64,000 nt of DNA from Diphasiastrum complanatum (Eukaryota > Streptophyta > Lycopodiopsida > Lycopodiales > Lycopodiaceae), in the NCBI GenBank assembly GCA_029204225.1, contig CM055113.1, forward strand, positions 26,339,462-26,403,461, given 5' to 3'. The position numbers were made by a program, and so were the translations under genes. The stretch's first letter is position 1; every line of letters begins with the position of its first letter. This document shows, piece by piece, positions 33,761 through 47,130 of this stretch. A model generated the notes under the pieces. It did no database searches. It worked only from the letters and a program-made list of their open reading frames with translations, and was not told the origin of the DNA.

Positions 33761-34692
33761 ATGGCACAGAGGCGAGGAATTCAACTTCCCCGGGTTTCAG
33801 CTATGCAACCTGTGCTGCTGATGATACTATGTATGATGGCCATCAACGCGGCCTATGCGCTCAGACAGTTCCCTGGGGCAGGAGGTCGTGCACTCCTCCA
33901 ATCCAGCCACGGCAACCTCATCGTAGATTACATTGGCGCCTCTGGAGCATCAGACCTACAGTTCACGGATCTCCCTTACCGCTGTCCTTCGCCATCGATG
34001 CAGACGCATCGGGCAACACTCAGAATGGTAACTTCAATGCCTTTTGGGCTTCCAGTCTCACTCCTCAGTCTGCACAGAGCTTCAAACAGAGCAATCCCAA
34101 CGTCAAGCTTCTTGTCAGCCTCGCAGGCTTCTCCCAATTCCTCTCGGACGGCACCACCAGGAATGTCGACTGGTACGACCCCCCCAGCACCGACACTTGG
34201 ATCAGCAATGCAGTCAGCTCCATCTCCAACCTCGTCTCTCAGTACTCGCTGGACGGCGTCGACGTCGACTACGAGAACTTCCCCACCTCTGCCACCTTCA
34301 CCACGTGCATCGGTGGTCTCATCTCCCAGCTCAAGAGCTCTGGAACTATTTCCATAGCCTCCATTGCCCCTTTTGGAGCCACTATCTCCATCTACGCAGA
34401 CCTCTTTGCCAACTTCGGCTCCTCCATAGACTACGTGAACTATCAGTTCTATGCTGATGGCTTGGCATCGCAATCCGACTTCATAAGCAGATACAACACT
34501 GTGGCTGGCAGCTTCGATGCTAGCAAGCTGCTACCTAGCGTGGAGGCGGCTGGCCGAGGACTGCAGGGATCCGACTTCATTGGAGCCGCCCAGCAGTTGA
34601 CCATCCCAGGCATCATGATCTTCAACGTGGATAATGACAAAGGAAGTGGCTTCAGCACGGAGCAGGCCGTGGCTTCTTTTCTCTCTACCTAA
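33761..34692 (+). pseudogene. GH18 chitinase-2-like protein, probably frameshifted
   Basis: Glycosyl hydrolase family 18 protein of the plant 'chitinase 2-like' type, secreted and acting on chitin-like polymers. The true ATG at 33761 opens a frame with a signal peptide (hydrophobic core VLLMILCMMAINAAYA, residues about 18-33), then HGNLIVDYIGASGASDLQFT, up to DLP near 33977. The conserved continuation LSFAIDADASGN and the rest lie in another frame (to the TAA at 34692): KLLVSLAGFSQFL, the catalytic motif DGVDVDYE with the acid Glu (about 34252-34275), IDYVNYQFYADGL, and a C-terminal PGIMIFNVDND. Relatives have roughly eight to ten more residues between the two parts, so an out-of-frame deletion near 33980 is likely. 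A short intron or an assembly error is less likely. The catalytic residues themselves are intact. Confidence 0.85.
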
Positions 34693-36671
34693 GCTAAATA
34701 TTGAAAGAGCCGGAATGACATTGCCACTTGCCATGCGTTTACACTAACCGATGCGTGCTCTGCATATTGGAATTTGGTGTTGGATAATGCCATCAAAATG
34801 TACTCCTGCTCAATCAGAAGATTCATACGGCATCCATTCATTCATTCTTGTCAACGATGTCCACCAGAGTGTTGGCCTCAAGGCAGTGGAGTGCACCGCA
34901 CTCACAAATTTTTTTTTCCAAATAAGTCGTGCTTGTCGCACAGAAACGTACCCTGAAAAGCTCGACCTATAAAAAACGCTAGAGGCGAATTTCCTACTTC
35001 ATGTTGGTTTTCCGCGTTCACAATTTATATGGGGCAATTGAAGGTTTATGCAATCATGCCCTCAAATGATTTTATTGTTATATCTTCTTTCCTAAAAATT
35101 GACAACATAGTGTTAGGAATCATAACAAAATTTGCACAGGACATTACATTCCAATTCATCTACATCTACATAGATTTGTTGCATTACCACTACATATCAG
35201 AAAACACTGTATGCAACATCTTATAAATATGGCTAACACACAAAATAAGCACAAAATCTTACAAATATTTAATCTGATTCCGAAAAACAGTATCATTCAA
35301 AGGATGTTGATCGCTATCAACTTCTATCATTGCCAAATTGCTGAAGCATCCACGAACTACACGATCCACGGTTCATTCTTTCTTGCCATAAAATCATCAC
35401 ATACAATACAACTAGCAATCAATTGTATACCTATGATCCTTTTGTAGTCCACAAATTAAAAATACTTCTGCAGACGGGAAATTTGAAAGAGTCATTCCTA
35501 CTGTGTTTGATTGAAGTTCAAGCCCCCCCAAATGTTGATAAAGTAATTAGCTAATTAGGAGTCATGACGTTGTCCATATCTTAGTTGTCTAGTCTGCATT
35601 TTATATATAAATTTCTAATTGACTCCTATTCTAGCAATAAGTCCCATGTTGGAAGGCGTTAGGATAGGACTTGGATGTCCATATATTTGAGAGCTTCTAA
35701 TAAACTTATAGAGCATTGGGTAGCTAGTTCAAAAGACTCCTCATCAACCAACCCATGAATAGTTTTCAATTCAAAAAAGACCTTATAACAAGTGCCAACT
35801 AGGAAATAGAGTTTTTAAAGAAAGAAATACCCAAGGATGCCCAAATTTAGGTGTGGGCAACTATAATCTATGTTCATATTAATATGGGTTATTTATGTTA
35901 GTGTATGGCAAATTGCTCTTCCTTGTAACATGTTATAAAAATGTTAGGAAAAGATGTGAGTATCATTCAAACCACACTTTACTATACTATCAAGCTCTCG
36001 CATCACAATATCTTTCAAGCATTCATGAGCAATAATTTTGCAAACAAAGTATTTGCAATCATCACTTCATTCTTTACTTGCCATAAAAATCATCACATGC
36101 ACAACTTTTGCACCTACCAAATTACAGTCTCTTGTAGTCCACAAAGAAGCACACATCCAATAAAGTAGTGCATGTTATAATTGCTTGAGCTCAAGCACAT
36201 ATATACATATACAATTTATATATAGAAGATTAACTAATTAGCACAAAAAGGGCAATAATTGTGACTATTTGCAATTGAACACATTTATGTACTTGCTCAC
36301 ATTGTTGAGGAACTACAAATTTATCACTTGACTAATATGTCCAAAGCTTAGTATAGTCAATAACAAAATAGTTGTCCTCAACTTTCGCCGCATGTCATCA
36401 GGACCATTACAAATAATCTTAAATAGTTTTAATTACATCAAATTTTAAAAGTTTAAATTGCCTAAATCCAATTTCCAAGATATCATTGACCGTCCCACAA
36501 TATCGTGCTTGGTCAACTCCCTTGAGTAATATTTATTGTGACTCCACAGTCATATGTGTTTCTATTTTTATCAATGTGCTCCACAAGAAAATGTCGTCCA
36601 TGCATATTGTATTTAGGTACTAAAAAAAAAATAACGAAAGGTACCGATGAAATAATTTTGATTGATAATAT
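34693..36671. other. Intergenic, nothing recognised
   Basis: AT-rich DNA downstream of the GH18 gene. Open frames are short (up to about 78 codons) and lack family motifs. No match to other parts of the window was noticed, so this may be among the few single-copy stretches here. A GTCCCATGTTGGAAGGCGTT-like segment near 35641 resembles the conserved ends of some plant repeats, but I could not assign it. Confidence 0.5.
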
Positions 36672-36775
36672 ATGTCAAGATGTGTTGAACATGTAAAATA
36701 CATAAAAGTACTAGTTAAGCATGTAAGTGGTTTATTAGATATGGCTAACTTTAAAATTGCATCCCCTTACAAATT

Positions 36776-36812
<37 letters not shown>

Positions 36813-37390
36813 CACCCAAAAAAACACAAATCATCCTTCTTTTCCCAAAAAGACACAGATCATCCTTCTTTTCATTCTTCTTCTCCCAAACATGAGGAAT
36901 ATAATGACCTCCATGGTAGAGACTATGAATTCTTGCACTAGCCACCCTTCCACCATGCTGCCCTATGCCTTACCCTTCGCCTTACAAAGCCTTTCAATGT
37001 TTTCATAAATCACTCTAGAAGAAAACATCGATCGGCTATGGATGATGCTTGTATTGATAATATCATGAAATTAATATTACATCACAAATAAATGATACTA
37101 ATAGACTACGATCAACTAAAAACTAACTTATCAAGGCACATTGCCACTATTGTTGAGTTTTGTCTTGCCCCATTGATCTCTTTGGATGGAATTTGTTTTT
37201 ATAAGTGTTGTGAAAAAAATATGTGTAGACGAGTCAAAGGGAATGCAAAGAAACTCAACAGAGAAGGAACTATGTTCGAACCATCAGGCTTTGATGATTG
37301 ATTCCTTACCCTTGGTGCATGAAGTACACCTAATATGTCCAAATCAACTGTATCGTGACAAAGATCACAACTGATTATATATCTCATAAG
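36672..37390. other. Intergenic with a short CT tract
   Basis: Contains a CT run at 36779-36811 and otherwise unassigned DNA, including two copies of an AAAAA-CACA-ATCATCCTTCTTTTC motif (about 36823-36873). No coding is recognised. It ends where the Copia-3 LTR is thought to start. Confidence 0.45.
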
Positions 37391-38161
37391 TGACAAAATT
37401 TCCAGAATTTACACATGTGGGGAATGTCCACAAGAGTGACTGATCTTAATTAAGCTTTGTGATTGGCACTATAACCTGATTCGCGATTGATCAACAAAAT
37501 CTAGCTAAGAAGAAATGGCTAATCCACAATCTAGCATGCTAATCAACAGAATATAATAGCAATGAATCAAAGAATGAAAAAATACAAGATTTCAGTGTAT
37601 GAGCATCAGCCTCAACACGAATTAGAGAGAGAGAGCTAGAGAGATAACAAGCAATATTTGTTTAGATGAAAAATGGCATGAGATAGCTACAAAACTTTGG
37701 TTCTTCATCATTGATTGTGTGGAGAGCTACACATATTTATGGAGATTGAGGTAGCTCGAGGTAGAACCATATCTATCCATTCCAAAATGACATCTAGAGT
37801 CTATGTGACATTTGTCACTTGTCATGTATGAAATTCTACCAACTTTTTACAAGTGTACTAGAAATGTCCAAATCATCATGCACGTGTCCATTAAACTTTG
37901 TGCATGCCTTGAATGTCACTATGGATCACTTACAATTATTGCATGTGAGTTGCCACGAGTTTCTACAAGCATAATCATGCTAATTCTATGTCTACAAACT
38001 ATATGCAAGTTGCATTTATCAAACTAGATAATACATAACCATGTAGCTCGAGTTCTATGTAGGCCAAACTTGGCATTTTGCATTAATGAGCTACATACTT
38101 GCATGGTACAACATTTGTAGCAAGCCAAGAAATCAGTATGGATTGTTTTTCAATTTTAACA
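37391..38161 (-). repeat. Copia-3 3' LTR (about 771 bp, outer end approximate)
   Basis: Inner end is sharp: TGTTAAAATTGAAAAACAA on the minus strand directly follows the PPT. The outer end is inferred from AATTTACACATGTGGGGAA, resembling AATTTCACACGTGTGGATT of Copia-2. It also contains AGAGAGAGAGAGCTAGAGAG near 37625. Confidence 0.7.
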
Positions 38162-38178
38162 CTCCTCCTAACAATGAT

Positions 38179-41100
38179 CTATATTGATTTGAACATGGAT
38201 CTTGGTATAACTCCAAGGTTGGCTCTATGCTTGTTGAAGGAACTTTTGCTCAAAGGTTTGGTGAGCATATTTGTAATGCAAGATGATGTGTCGATGTGCT
38301 CCAATTTGATTTCACCTCCAATGAGCTTTTCTCTCACAAAGTGATGTGCAACTTCGATATGTTTGCTCCTTGCATGGAATATTGGGTTGTTGGCAAGGGC
38401 TTGAGCTGAAATGTTGTCACACATGATCATAGGTATATTTTCTTCCATAATTATCTTTATCTCCACTAGTAACATTTTGATCCAAAGCAGTTCCTTTGTT
38501 GTTGTAGTGAGCGCCTTGTACTCAGCTTCACATGATGAGAGTGATAGAGTATCTTGTTTTTTTGGAAAGCCAAGATATCAAGTTTCCTCCAAGATATATG
38601 ACATAAGCACTTGTAGATTTTTGATCTGCTCTATCACTTGCAAAATCCGAGTCAGAATAACCAATAATAGAAAGATCTTCACTTTTATACAATAAACCAA
38701 AATCAAAAGTTGAAGATATATATCTAAGCACTCTCTTGGCCTTTTTCCAATGATAAACTGAAGGATTTTGCATAGCCTGGCTCAACTTATGAACACTAAA
38801 GCTTATGTCAGGTCTAGTTATTGTAAGCCAAATTAAGGAGCCTATAAGACTTCTAAAAAGTGTGATGTCCTCGAAGGATCTTTCATCACCTTTGTAAGAG
38901 TCCTTTACATTTTGCTCCATAGGTGTTTCTATACTCTTACAATTCAACATATTGAACTTTTTTAACATTGAAAGAGCATACTTAGATTGACATACAAAAG
39001 CTTTATCTTTATGAGAGTCAATCTCTAATCCTAGAATATAGTGAATTTTTCCAAGATCTTGCATCTTGAACTCTTTTTCAAGTGCAATCTTGGTTTCCTC
39101 AACTAACTTGATACAACTTCCTGTCAGAATGATATCATCAACATAAATAAGAAGGATGACAATATCTTTATCAAAAAACTTGACATATAAGGAAGGATCA
39201 TAGTTACTAAGATTAAATCCTAGTGACTCAAGAAATGTGTTAAGTCGAGAATACCATGACCTTGGAGCTTGCTTTAATCCATATAAACTTTTGAAGAGCA
39301 AGCAAACTTTTCCCTCATCATGGATGAACCCAATAGGTTGATCCATATAGATCTCTTCTTCTAGATAGCCATTTAGAAATGCATTAGAAACATCTAGTTG
39401 AAGAATTTGCCAATTGAAAAAACAAGCAAGAGAAATTATGATTCTAATTGACACCATCTCTGCATCTAGGGCAAAGGTCTCCTCATAATCAGGTCCATAT
39501 ACTTGAGCAAAGCCTTTAGCACAAAGCCTAGCCTTGTGCCATCTTGATTATACTTGACTCGAAAAACCCATTTGCAACCAATGGTATTCTTGTTGGATGG
39601 AAGATCCACAAGCTCCCATGTATTATTGGCCATCAAAGCATCATATTCTTCCTTCATGGCCAGGTACCATTCCTTTGAGTTGATAGCATCATATACATCC
39701 TTCGGCTCCTCATGAGAAATAAAATAGGCACAATTAGTGGAGTTGACTTCCACTTGCTTTCCTCTATTTTCATAGGTAAGCCTTCTAGGCTCGGATCTTT
39801 CTCTTTGAGATCTCCTTGGTGAAAAAATTCGAGGTGACTCCTCCTCAAATCTCGGCCCCATCTCTCCATGATGATCTTCAAGGGTGATGATTGGAGTATC
39901 TTTGTGAGAATCTTTGAACTCGGCCTTCTCAAGAATGTATTTTTGATCTTCATGGAATATCACATCTCTACTCTCAATTGTAGTTGAGGTAGAGGGAACA
40001 TAGATCTTGTAAGCTTTCTTGTTGGATGCATATCCAACCATGATCCCTTTAACATAATTAGGATAATCTCTTTTCCTTGTTTCCAAGGGCATATTAACAA
40101 AGCAAGTACAACCAAAAACTCTAAGGTGATCTACCTTAGGTTTTTTCTGAAACAAGACTTCAAAAGGTGTTTTTCCAACAAGAGCATTGTGGTAATCTAT
40201 TGCACAAATAGTTTGCAGAATTTATAGCTTCACCCCAATATTCAATAGGCAAAGAAGCTGCTACTCAAATTGCTTTAGCACATTCACATAAAGATCTGTT
40301 TCTCCTCTCAGCTACTCCATTTTGGGATGGAGAATAGGCACAAGAAAATTCTCTCTTTATTCCTTCACCTTCACAATAATTATGAAACTTGCTGGAGATA
40401 TATTCACCTCCTCCATCGCATCTTAAAGCTTTACCTTTGCAAGAAAACTGTTTTTCTACATAAGCTTTTAAGATAAGGAAGTGATAAAAAACCATAGCCT
40501 TTGAAGAAAGTAGATACAACCAAGTGTATCTAGTAAAGTCATCAATAAAGGTGACAAAACATGTTGCACCACCAATACTTTTAGAAGAGAAAAAATGTAC
40601 ATCTGAATGTATGAGTTCCAATGGATAAGTAGTCTTTATAAAAGACTTTTGATATGGCTTTCTGTGTGACTTTGCAATGGCACAAGTCTCACAAGGCTTG
40701 AAATTTTTAGAAAGAGATTTTGGAAGACCAATAGCCTTCTCCTTCTTAACCATAGAAGACATAGATGTAAAGTTAGGATGTCCCAACCTTCTATGCCACA
40801 GCTCCTCCTTAGATAACAAAGCAACTTCACAAAGGTTTGCATTCTCATAAGAATTCAACTTAAAAATTCCACCACATCTAGTTCCATCAGCAAGGATCTC
40901 ATCTTTTCTCTTGATAAAACAAGTATTGGAGTTCAACTTTACATCACAACCATTATCAAGCAACTTTCCCACACTAATTAAGTTCTTTGTAAGTTTTGGA
41001 ATGAAAAGAACATTAGAAAGTGCAAGAACTTTTGAAGAAGCAAGTTTCAATGGAATGTTGCCAATTCCTTCTATTGGACACTCATGATCATTACTGTGTA

Positions 41101-41194
41101 AATAGATCTCTTGAGTCCTTTGAAAGGTAAGATTGAGTCAAATGACTCCTTTGAACAGCACATATGTGAAGAGGCTCCACTGTCTATGTACCAA
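38179..41194 (-). pseudogene. Copia-3 protease-integrase-RT-RNase H, frameshifted
   Basis: Order on the minus strand: protease start WYIDSGASSHMC (41194-41155), then after a one-base loss near 41092 the GAG_pre-integrase region (LWHRRLGHPNFTSM), integrase (HSDVHFFSS; RCDGGGEYISS, where the usual RSD is RCD; NGVAERRNRS), a break with stop near 40265-40210, integrase C-terminus/linker (FGCTCFVNMPLETR), RT N-terminus (GCKWVFRVKYNQDG), frame change near 39540-39457, RT core (LDVSNAFLNGYLEEEIYM; IYVDDIILTG), frame change near 38530, and RNase H end (SMFKSI, stop 38179). Closest to Copia-2 in this window. Inactive, but individual domains are well preserved. Confidence 0.88.
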
Positions 41195-41241
41195 GCGTTG
41201 ATGGCCATCATACATAGTATCATCAGCAGCACAGGTTGCAT
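41071..41241 (-). CDS. Chimeric ORF: GH18 signal peptide fused in frame to copia protease start
   Basis: ATG at 41241-41239 corresponds to the internal Met of the GH18 protein (MQPVLLMILCMMAINA, 16 residues, the hydrophobic signal core). At 41195/41194 it runs in frame, with no gap, into WYIDSGASSHMC of the Copia-3 aspartic protease. The frame continues through SKESFDSILPFKGLKRSIYT, then shifts by a missing base and stops at TAG 41073-41071: 56 codons. The GH18 first ATG (41279-41277) is also present but frameshifted by a 4-base loss and ends at TGA after about 18 codons. The GH18 TATA box is conserved upstream. Whether it is transcribed or translated is unknown; the product would be too short for an active protease. 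Confidence 0.65.
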   Translation of the reverse strand: MQPVLLMILCMMAINAWYIDSGASSHMCCSKESFDSILPFKGLKRSIYTVMIMSVQ

Positions 41242-41279
41242 AGCTGAAACCCGCGGTGAATTCCTCGCCTCTGTGCCAT

Positions 41280-41545
41280 CGGAATAATTTCTGAATCAGC
41301 CTTTACTAGAGTAGTGTTGTATGTATATATGGTATGTTGACGAATTGTGGGCTCATAGATGAGACGACGAGGCGATATGAATTATGAGATGGAGCAGAGC
41401 AGTGCAGTGCAGTGCAATTATGCTTGATAAATTTGTGAATGACAGTAGGGAAGAGCACATTTTATTTATATGGGCTCGTGAAGACTTGGGGCAGAGGCAT
41501 TCGCGTCTAATGTTGTGGAATAGAGCAACTAAGTCAGTTGCTTGA
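41280..41545 (-). promoter_or_regulatory. Duplicated GH18 promoter and 5' UTR
   Basis: Reverse-complement match to about 33475-33760, including the TATA box (plus 41463-41470), the 5' UTR repeat GCAGTGCAGTGCAGTGC (about 41400-41416), and the leader up to TTATTCCG before the ATG. It lacks the SINE-like insertion of the parent. It drives toward Copia-3 on the minus strand. Confidence 0.8.
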
Positions 41546-42168
41546 CTTAGTCTATCCATTATTATAGGGGGCATGTTGAAACTCCCATAAAGAAACATGC
41601 ACCAAGTTTACCTTACGTGAATGAATTTGCATTTGCGACTGTTTTTTCAGCGTTAAGGAAAGAGCAAGGGTAGTCTCTTGCAGGCGTCTAAGAATAAGAA
41701 CATATGTGTCTCAATTTTGTTTTTCCCCAATTGGCTAAATGCTCGTTACCCAACTTGGGCAACATCACCTTTACCTCATTGCTTTTTGGCCTTGCCTTGC
41801 AAAAGGCAATAAATACTATGTGTTGAGGTCGGTCAACCACGGAGTTTGATACAAAGTCAATGTTAAAGGATATTAATATGTGGTAGTGGTCTTAATTTTT
41901 AAGGCTGAACCATCATCAATTGAGGGCTACTAAAGTAACATGCATTGTTGCCATTTCAAAATTAGTATGTCGAAGTGCAAATTGCATGAGCAAAAAGCAA
42001 AAGTTATTTATTATCTTTTGCATGATCCTAAGCAAAGGCATATTTTGAATGTGATCCGTTCATAAACTTTATAAATATGTGTGTCTTGATTAGCTGCCAG
42101 GTCTAGCATTCTATTGTAAACCCTAAACCCAGAAAATTGTATATTGAAGGAGAAAAATTGTCAAAGTG

Positions 42169-42201
<33 letters not shown>

Positions 42202-42858
42202 CATGATTTTCAGAAATTGAGCATCTGAAGCAGCATGCTCTTGGAGCTGATCTTACTTAAAAAATGAATCCCCACCTGTAGATGTCGTAGGGATAATATT
42301 GAGTGATATATATCTTCAATAATCATATATGCAAAGATTACTGAAATATTTTGACCACTTAAGCCATGTGATGGACGTACTTGTGAACATGCATCAAAAT
42401 CTCTTCTTGCTTTTTTTTATCCCTCTAGTTTTAACTAATGCATGAGAATGTTGAAGAGCACTGTTTAAATCGACTGTAGGTGGAGTTACCCTTGTTGCAA
42501 GGGCCTGTTGAGGGTATGCATGTCTTGTCGAACGAAGAAAATTGAAGCTAACCAATTATTTTGTGTTGAGATTTGTGTGTTGAATTTTCAGCTTCAAGAG
42601 TAGTTCACTCTTCGGTTGATGGATGCCAGTTGTAGATAGTATCGCTTCTTCTAGAACATTGATCTTATAAGAGCCAAGTGAGTAGCTAGTACCCGACTAA
42701 CAATTGAATATGATTATTAATAGGTCCTGGTATGGAGCGGAGCGTGTTATTCCCGTCTTGTATTTAGTTCAATATTCTGGTTGTACCAAGATTATAATGC
42801 GTAAACTAAAATAAAATCTGGGTGTACATTTCTAAGTAACTTGAAATATTGGCACTTG
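41546..42858 (-). other. Inverted duplicate of GH18 upstream DNA (includes R1)
   Basis: 41546-42169 matches 33290-32735 and 31250-31118 in reverse complement. 42170-42198 is a CT tract equal to the AG tract at 31052. 42199-42858 matches R1 (4118 back to about 3296). Thus the order promoter, flank, AG tract, R1 is preserved here, which ties the R1 segments at both duplication copies to the GH18 locus. No coding recognised. Confidence 0.75.
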
Positions 42859-44099
<1,241 letters not shown>

Positions 44100-47000
44100 C
44101 AATTATGACATTGCATTCAAGCTTGCCCTCTACATATGAGAACTGGGTGATGATCATATCGACACACTCAGATTTAACTCTTACTAGAGTTATCACTATG
44201 TTGCTGCAAGAAGACAATAGAAGAAGTCAAGACACTTTCTCTACTTCCTCCTCTCAGGCTCTATATGTCAACAAAGGCTCTAAGCGATAGAAGCAGAAAA
44301 GCTCCAAGAAGGCTGCAATGAATCAGAAATAGACTCAAAGTCAAGAACAATCATCAAATCCACAGTCGAAGAAGAAGATGTTTTGTAGGTATTGCAAGCG
44401 CAATAACCATGAAATCAAGGATTGTCGAATTCTTCAAGCGAAGAATGCAGCCAAGCAACTTGATCAATAAGGAAACACAGTTTCATCATCTCCCCAGGTT
44501 GAAGTGGACGAAGGCGCATTCATGGTCAAAGATCAAAGCGCAATTTTGGATGATTCATGGTTTCTAAGTTCTAGAGCAACTCAACACATGACCAATCATC
44601 GTGAGATTTTCAACTCCTAAATGCCTTACGGCACGAAGAAATTTGTTCATCTTGGTGACAATAGTACTCACACTACTGAAGGTAAAGGTACTGTAAGATT
44701 ACAATTCTAGCATAATCAATTCAAATTACTATCAACGGTCTTATATGTTCCGAAACTCTCTACAAATATGTTAGTAGTAAGTAGAATTACAGATTTAGAT
44801 CATAAGGTAGAATTCGAATCTGATCAATGCAAAATTATTGATAGGAGTAATAAGATCCTTGCACTCGGCAAGAGGCAGGATTACTTATATAGATTGACAT
44901 ATTTTATTTTGAGTCTAGTCAAGTCTTGAAAACCTCTGTTCTAGTCAATAAAGCATTACTATGGCATCATTGCTTAGGACACTTGAATTATGCATATGTT
45001 TTGAACATGTCCAGACAATCCGTGGTTCTTGATCCCGACTATCCTTCTGGTAAGGTCGATCTCCCTGTCTATCATACCTGCATCTTTGGAAGGTAGGCTA
45101 AGATTCCTTTTAGATCAAACCACAGGCATGCAGCAAAAGATCTGTTAGATGTTGTTCATATAGATATATGTGGACCTATGCAAACTCCTTCATTTCTAGA
45201 TGCAAAGTATTTCATTACTTTTATTGATGAATTCTTCAGAAGAACAACTATTTATTTCATTAAACAGAAATGAGAGGCTTTCATCAAATTCAGACAATTC
45301 AAAGAGCATGCTAAGAATCAAACTGGAAAATGAATCAAAGCACTAAGTTCAGATAACGGGGGAGAATACATCTCCACCGAACTCAAGGAGTATTGCCTTA
45401 ACAACGACATTGAGCAACAATACATTACCTCCTATTCGCCTCAATCAAATGGTGTTGCTGAGAGAAAGAACAGAACCTTAGTTGAATCAGCAAAGTGCAT
45501 GTTATCACATGCGACACTTTCGAAGTCCTTCTGAACTGGATTGTTTCAACAACAACCTATATTCAAAACCGATGTCCTACTAAAGGTCTCTCAGACAAAA
45601 CACCATTCGAAGTTTGGATAGGTTCCATACCTTCTTTATCAAACTTACGAGTTTTTGGATGTACTGCTTTTGTGCAGATTCCTCGTGATCTCAGAAAGAA
45701 GCTCAACTTCCAGAGTATCAAATGTGTTTTCATCAACTACACTACTTCAAATCAAGCCTACAACTTGTTTGATCCCATCGAGTTGAAGATCAGTTTCAAG
45801 ACCTCAAAGGAAAAGGAAGTCTCCATGTAGCCGACCTATCAGATTCTCTTCACACATTGAACTTTCCAGTTCCTCAGTCAACTACTCCCATTGAAGGTCC
45901 AAGCTCTTCTTCTTTTGACGAACAATAAATCAACGGTGAATTAGAAGTTGATGATGTTACAGATCAGCAACTACAGTATGATGGAAATGATCAACTTCCT
46001 CTATTACCCAGAAGATCATCAAGGACTAGCAGATCACATGTGAGGTATATCAACGAGTCTGCAGCCCATCTTGTTTAGGAACCGATGTTTGTCCAAGAGG
46101 CACTCAGTCAACCCGACTCAGATCTTTGGAAAGAAGCTATGGATGAAGAGCATTCATCTCTTATCAAGAACCAGACATGGACAATTGTCAAATTACCTGC
46201 TAGCAAAAACGTAGTTAATTACAAATGGATTTTCAAAGTCAAGTACAATGCAGATGGAAGCAACAACAGGTGAAAGACACGACTTGTTGTCACAGGATTT
46301 TCTTAGGTATACAACGTCGATTACAATCAGACCTTTAGTGCAGTAGTCAAGCATTCTTCTATCTGACTTTTGCTATCATTTGCCGCTACAACAGATTTGA
46401 AAATACATCAAATGGATGTACAGACAACATATCTTAATGGAGTTATCGAAGAAGACATTTACATGGTGCAATCATGTGTGTAAATTCCATAAGGCACTTT
46501 ATGGCTTGAAGCAATCTGCTCGAGCATGATTTCAAAGGATCAATACTTTTCTTATTGATCACGTCTACACACCTACCTCTTCAGATTCAAATGTTTACTT
46601 CAAAGCAGTGCAGTAGTCTTTTATCGTTATCACTTTATACGTGGATGATACATTGCTTTTCAACAATAGTACCGATCTGATAAAGGAGGAGAAGATGATG
46701 CTATCTTTCGAATTCGACATGACCAATCTGGACGAAGCTCATTTCTGCCTTGGTATACAAATCCACAGAGACAGAAAATAGAAGGTGGTCTACATTACAC
46801 AACAGAGGTACATCTACAACATGTTAGTCAGATATAATCTGATTAATTGCAAGTTAGCTCTCTCACCAATGGAACCATGTCTCAAATTTTCAAAGGACCA
46901 GTGTCCCCAAACAATTCATGAGAAGCAGCAGATGCGTGAGTATTCTTACCATTCTATTATAGGATCTCTTATGTACGCCATGATCTGTACCATGCCAGAC

Positions 47001-47130
47001 ATAGCTTTTGCAGTCAGCTCTCTCAGTCAATTTATGACTAATCTTGGTGTAACACATTGGAAGGCTCTTATCAGAGTCATGAGATATCTTTGAGCCATAT
47101 ATAAAAAACTTCTCTTTGTTTTGAGAGGAC
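44100..47130 (+). pseudogene. Copia-5: heavily decayed Ty1/copia gag-pol
   Basis: A different copia lineage from the others here. In order: gag end (LPSTYENWVMIIST), CCHC knuckle CRYCKRNNHEIKDC (44383-44424), degenerate protease (DSWFLSSRATQHMTNH, with D-S-G lost), integrase (VHIDICGPM-like near 45160; LSSDNGGEYIST near 45345-45380; NGVAERKNRTL near 45450-45480), linker, RT (YKWIFKVKYNADGSNN; MDVQTTYLNGVIEEDIYM; LYVDDTLLF near 46636), and the start of RNase H, ending about 47130. More than fifteen stops interrupt it. Many are one transition away from a sense codon expected in the family (TAG for CAG near 46303, TGA for TGG near 46528, TGA for CGA near 46364 and 47092). No LTRs found. An old, dead insertion. 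Confidence 0.88.

Larger units (their letters stand above)
37391..41194 (-). mobile_element. Copia-3: 5'-truncated Ty1/copia element fused to the GH18 promoter duplicate
   Basis: Minus strand: starts at the protease (41194), runs through integrase, RT and RNase H to a stop at 38179, then a PPT (TTAGGAGGAG, plus 38162-38171) and a 3' LTR about 38161-37391. The LTR outer end is uncertain; it is placed at TGACAAAATT by similarity of the next 25 bases to the Copia-2 LTR end. The 5' LTR, PBS and gag are absent. In their place, on the same strand, lie the GH18 promoter, 5' UTR and signal-peptide codons. Confidence 0.85.

Noticed and set aside
33976-34473. 165-codon minus-strand ORF across the GH18 gene
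   Set aside because: Shadow of a GC-rich coding region; the plus-strand frame has the family motifs.
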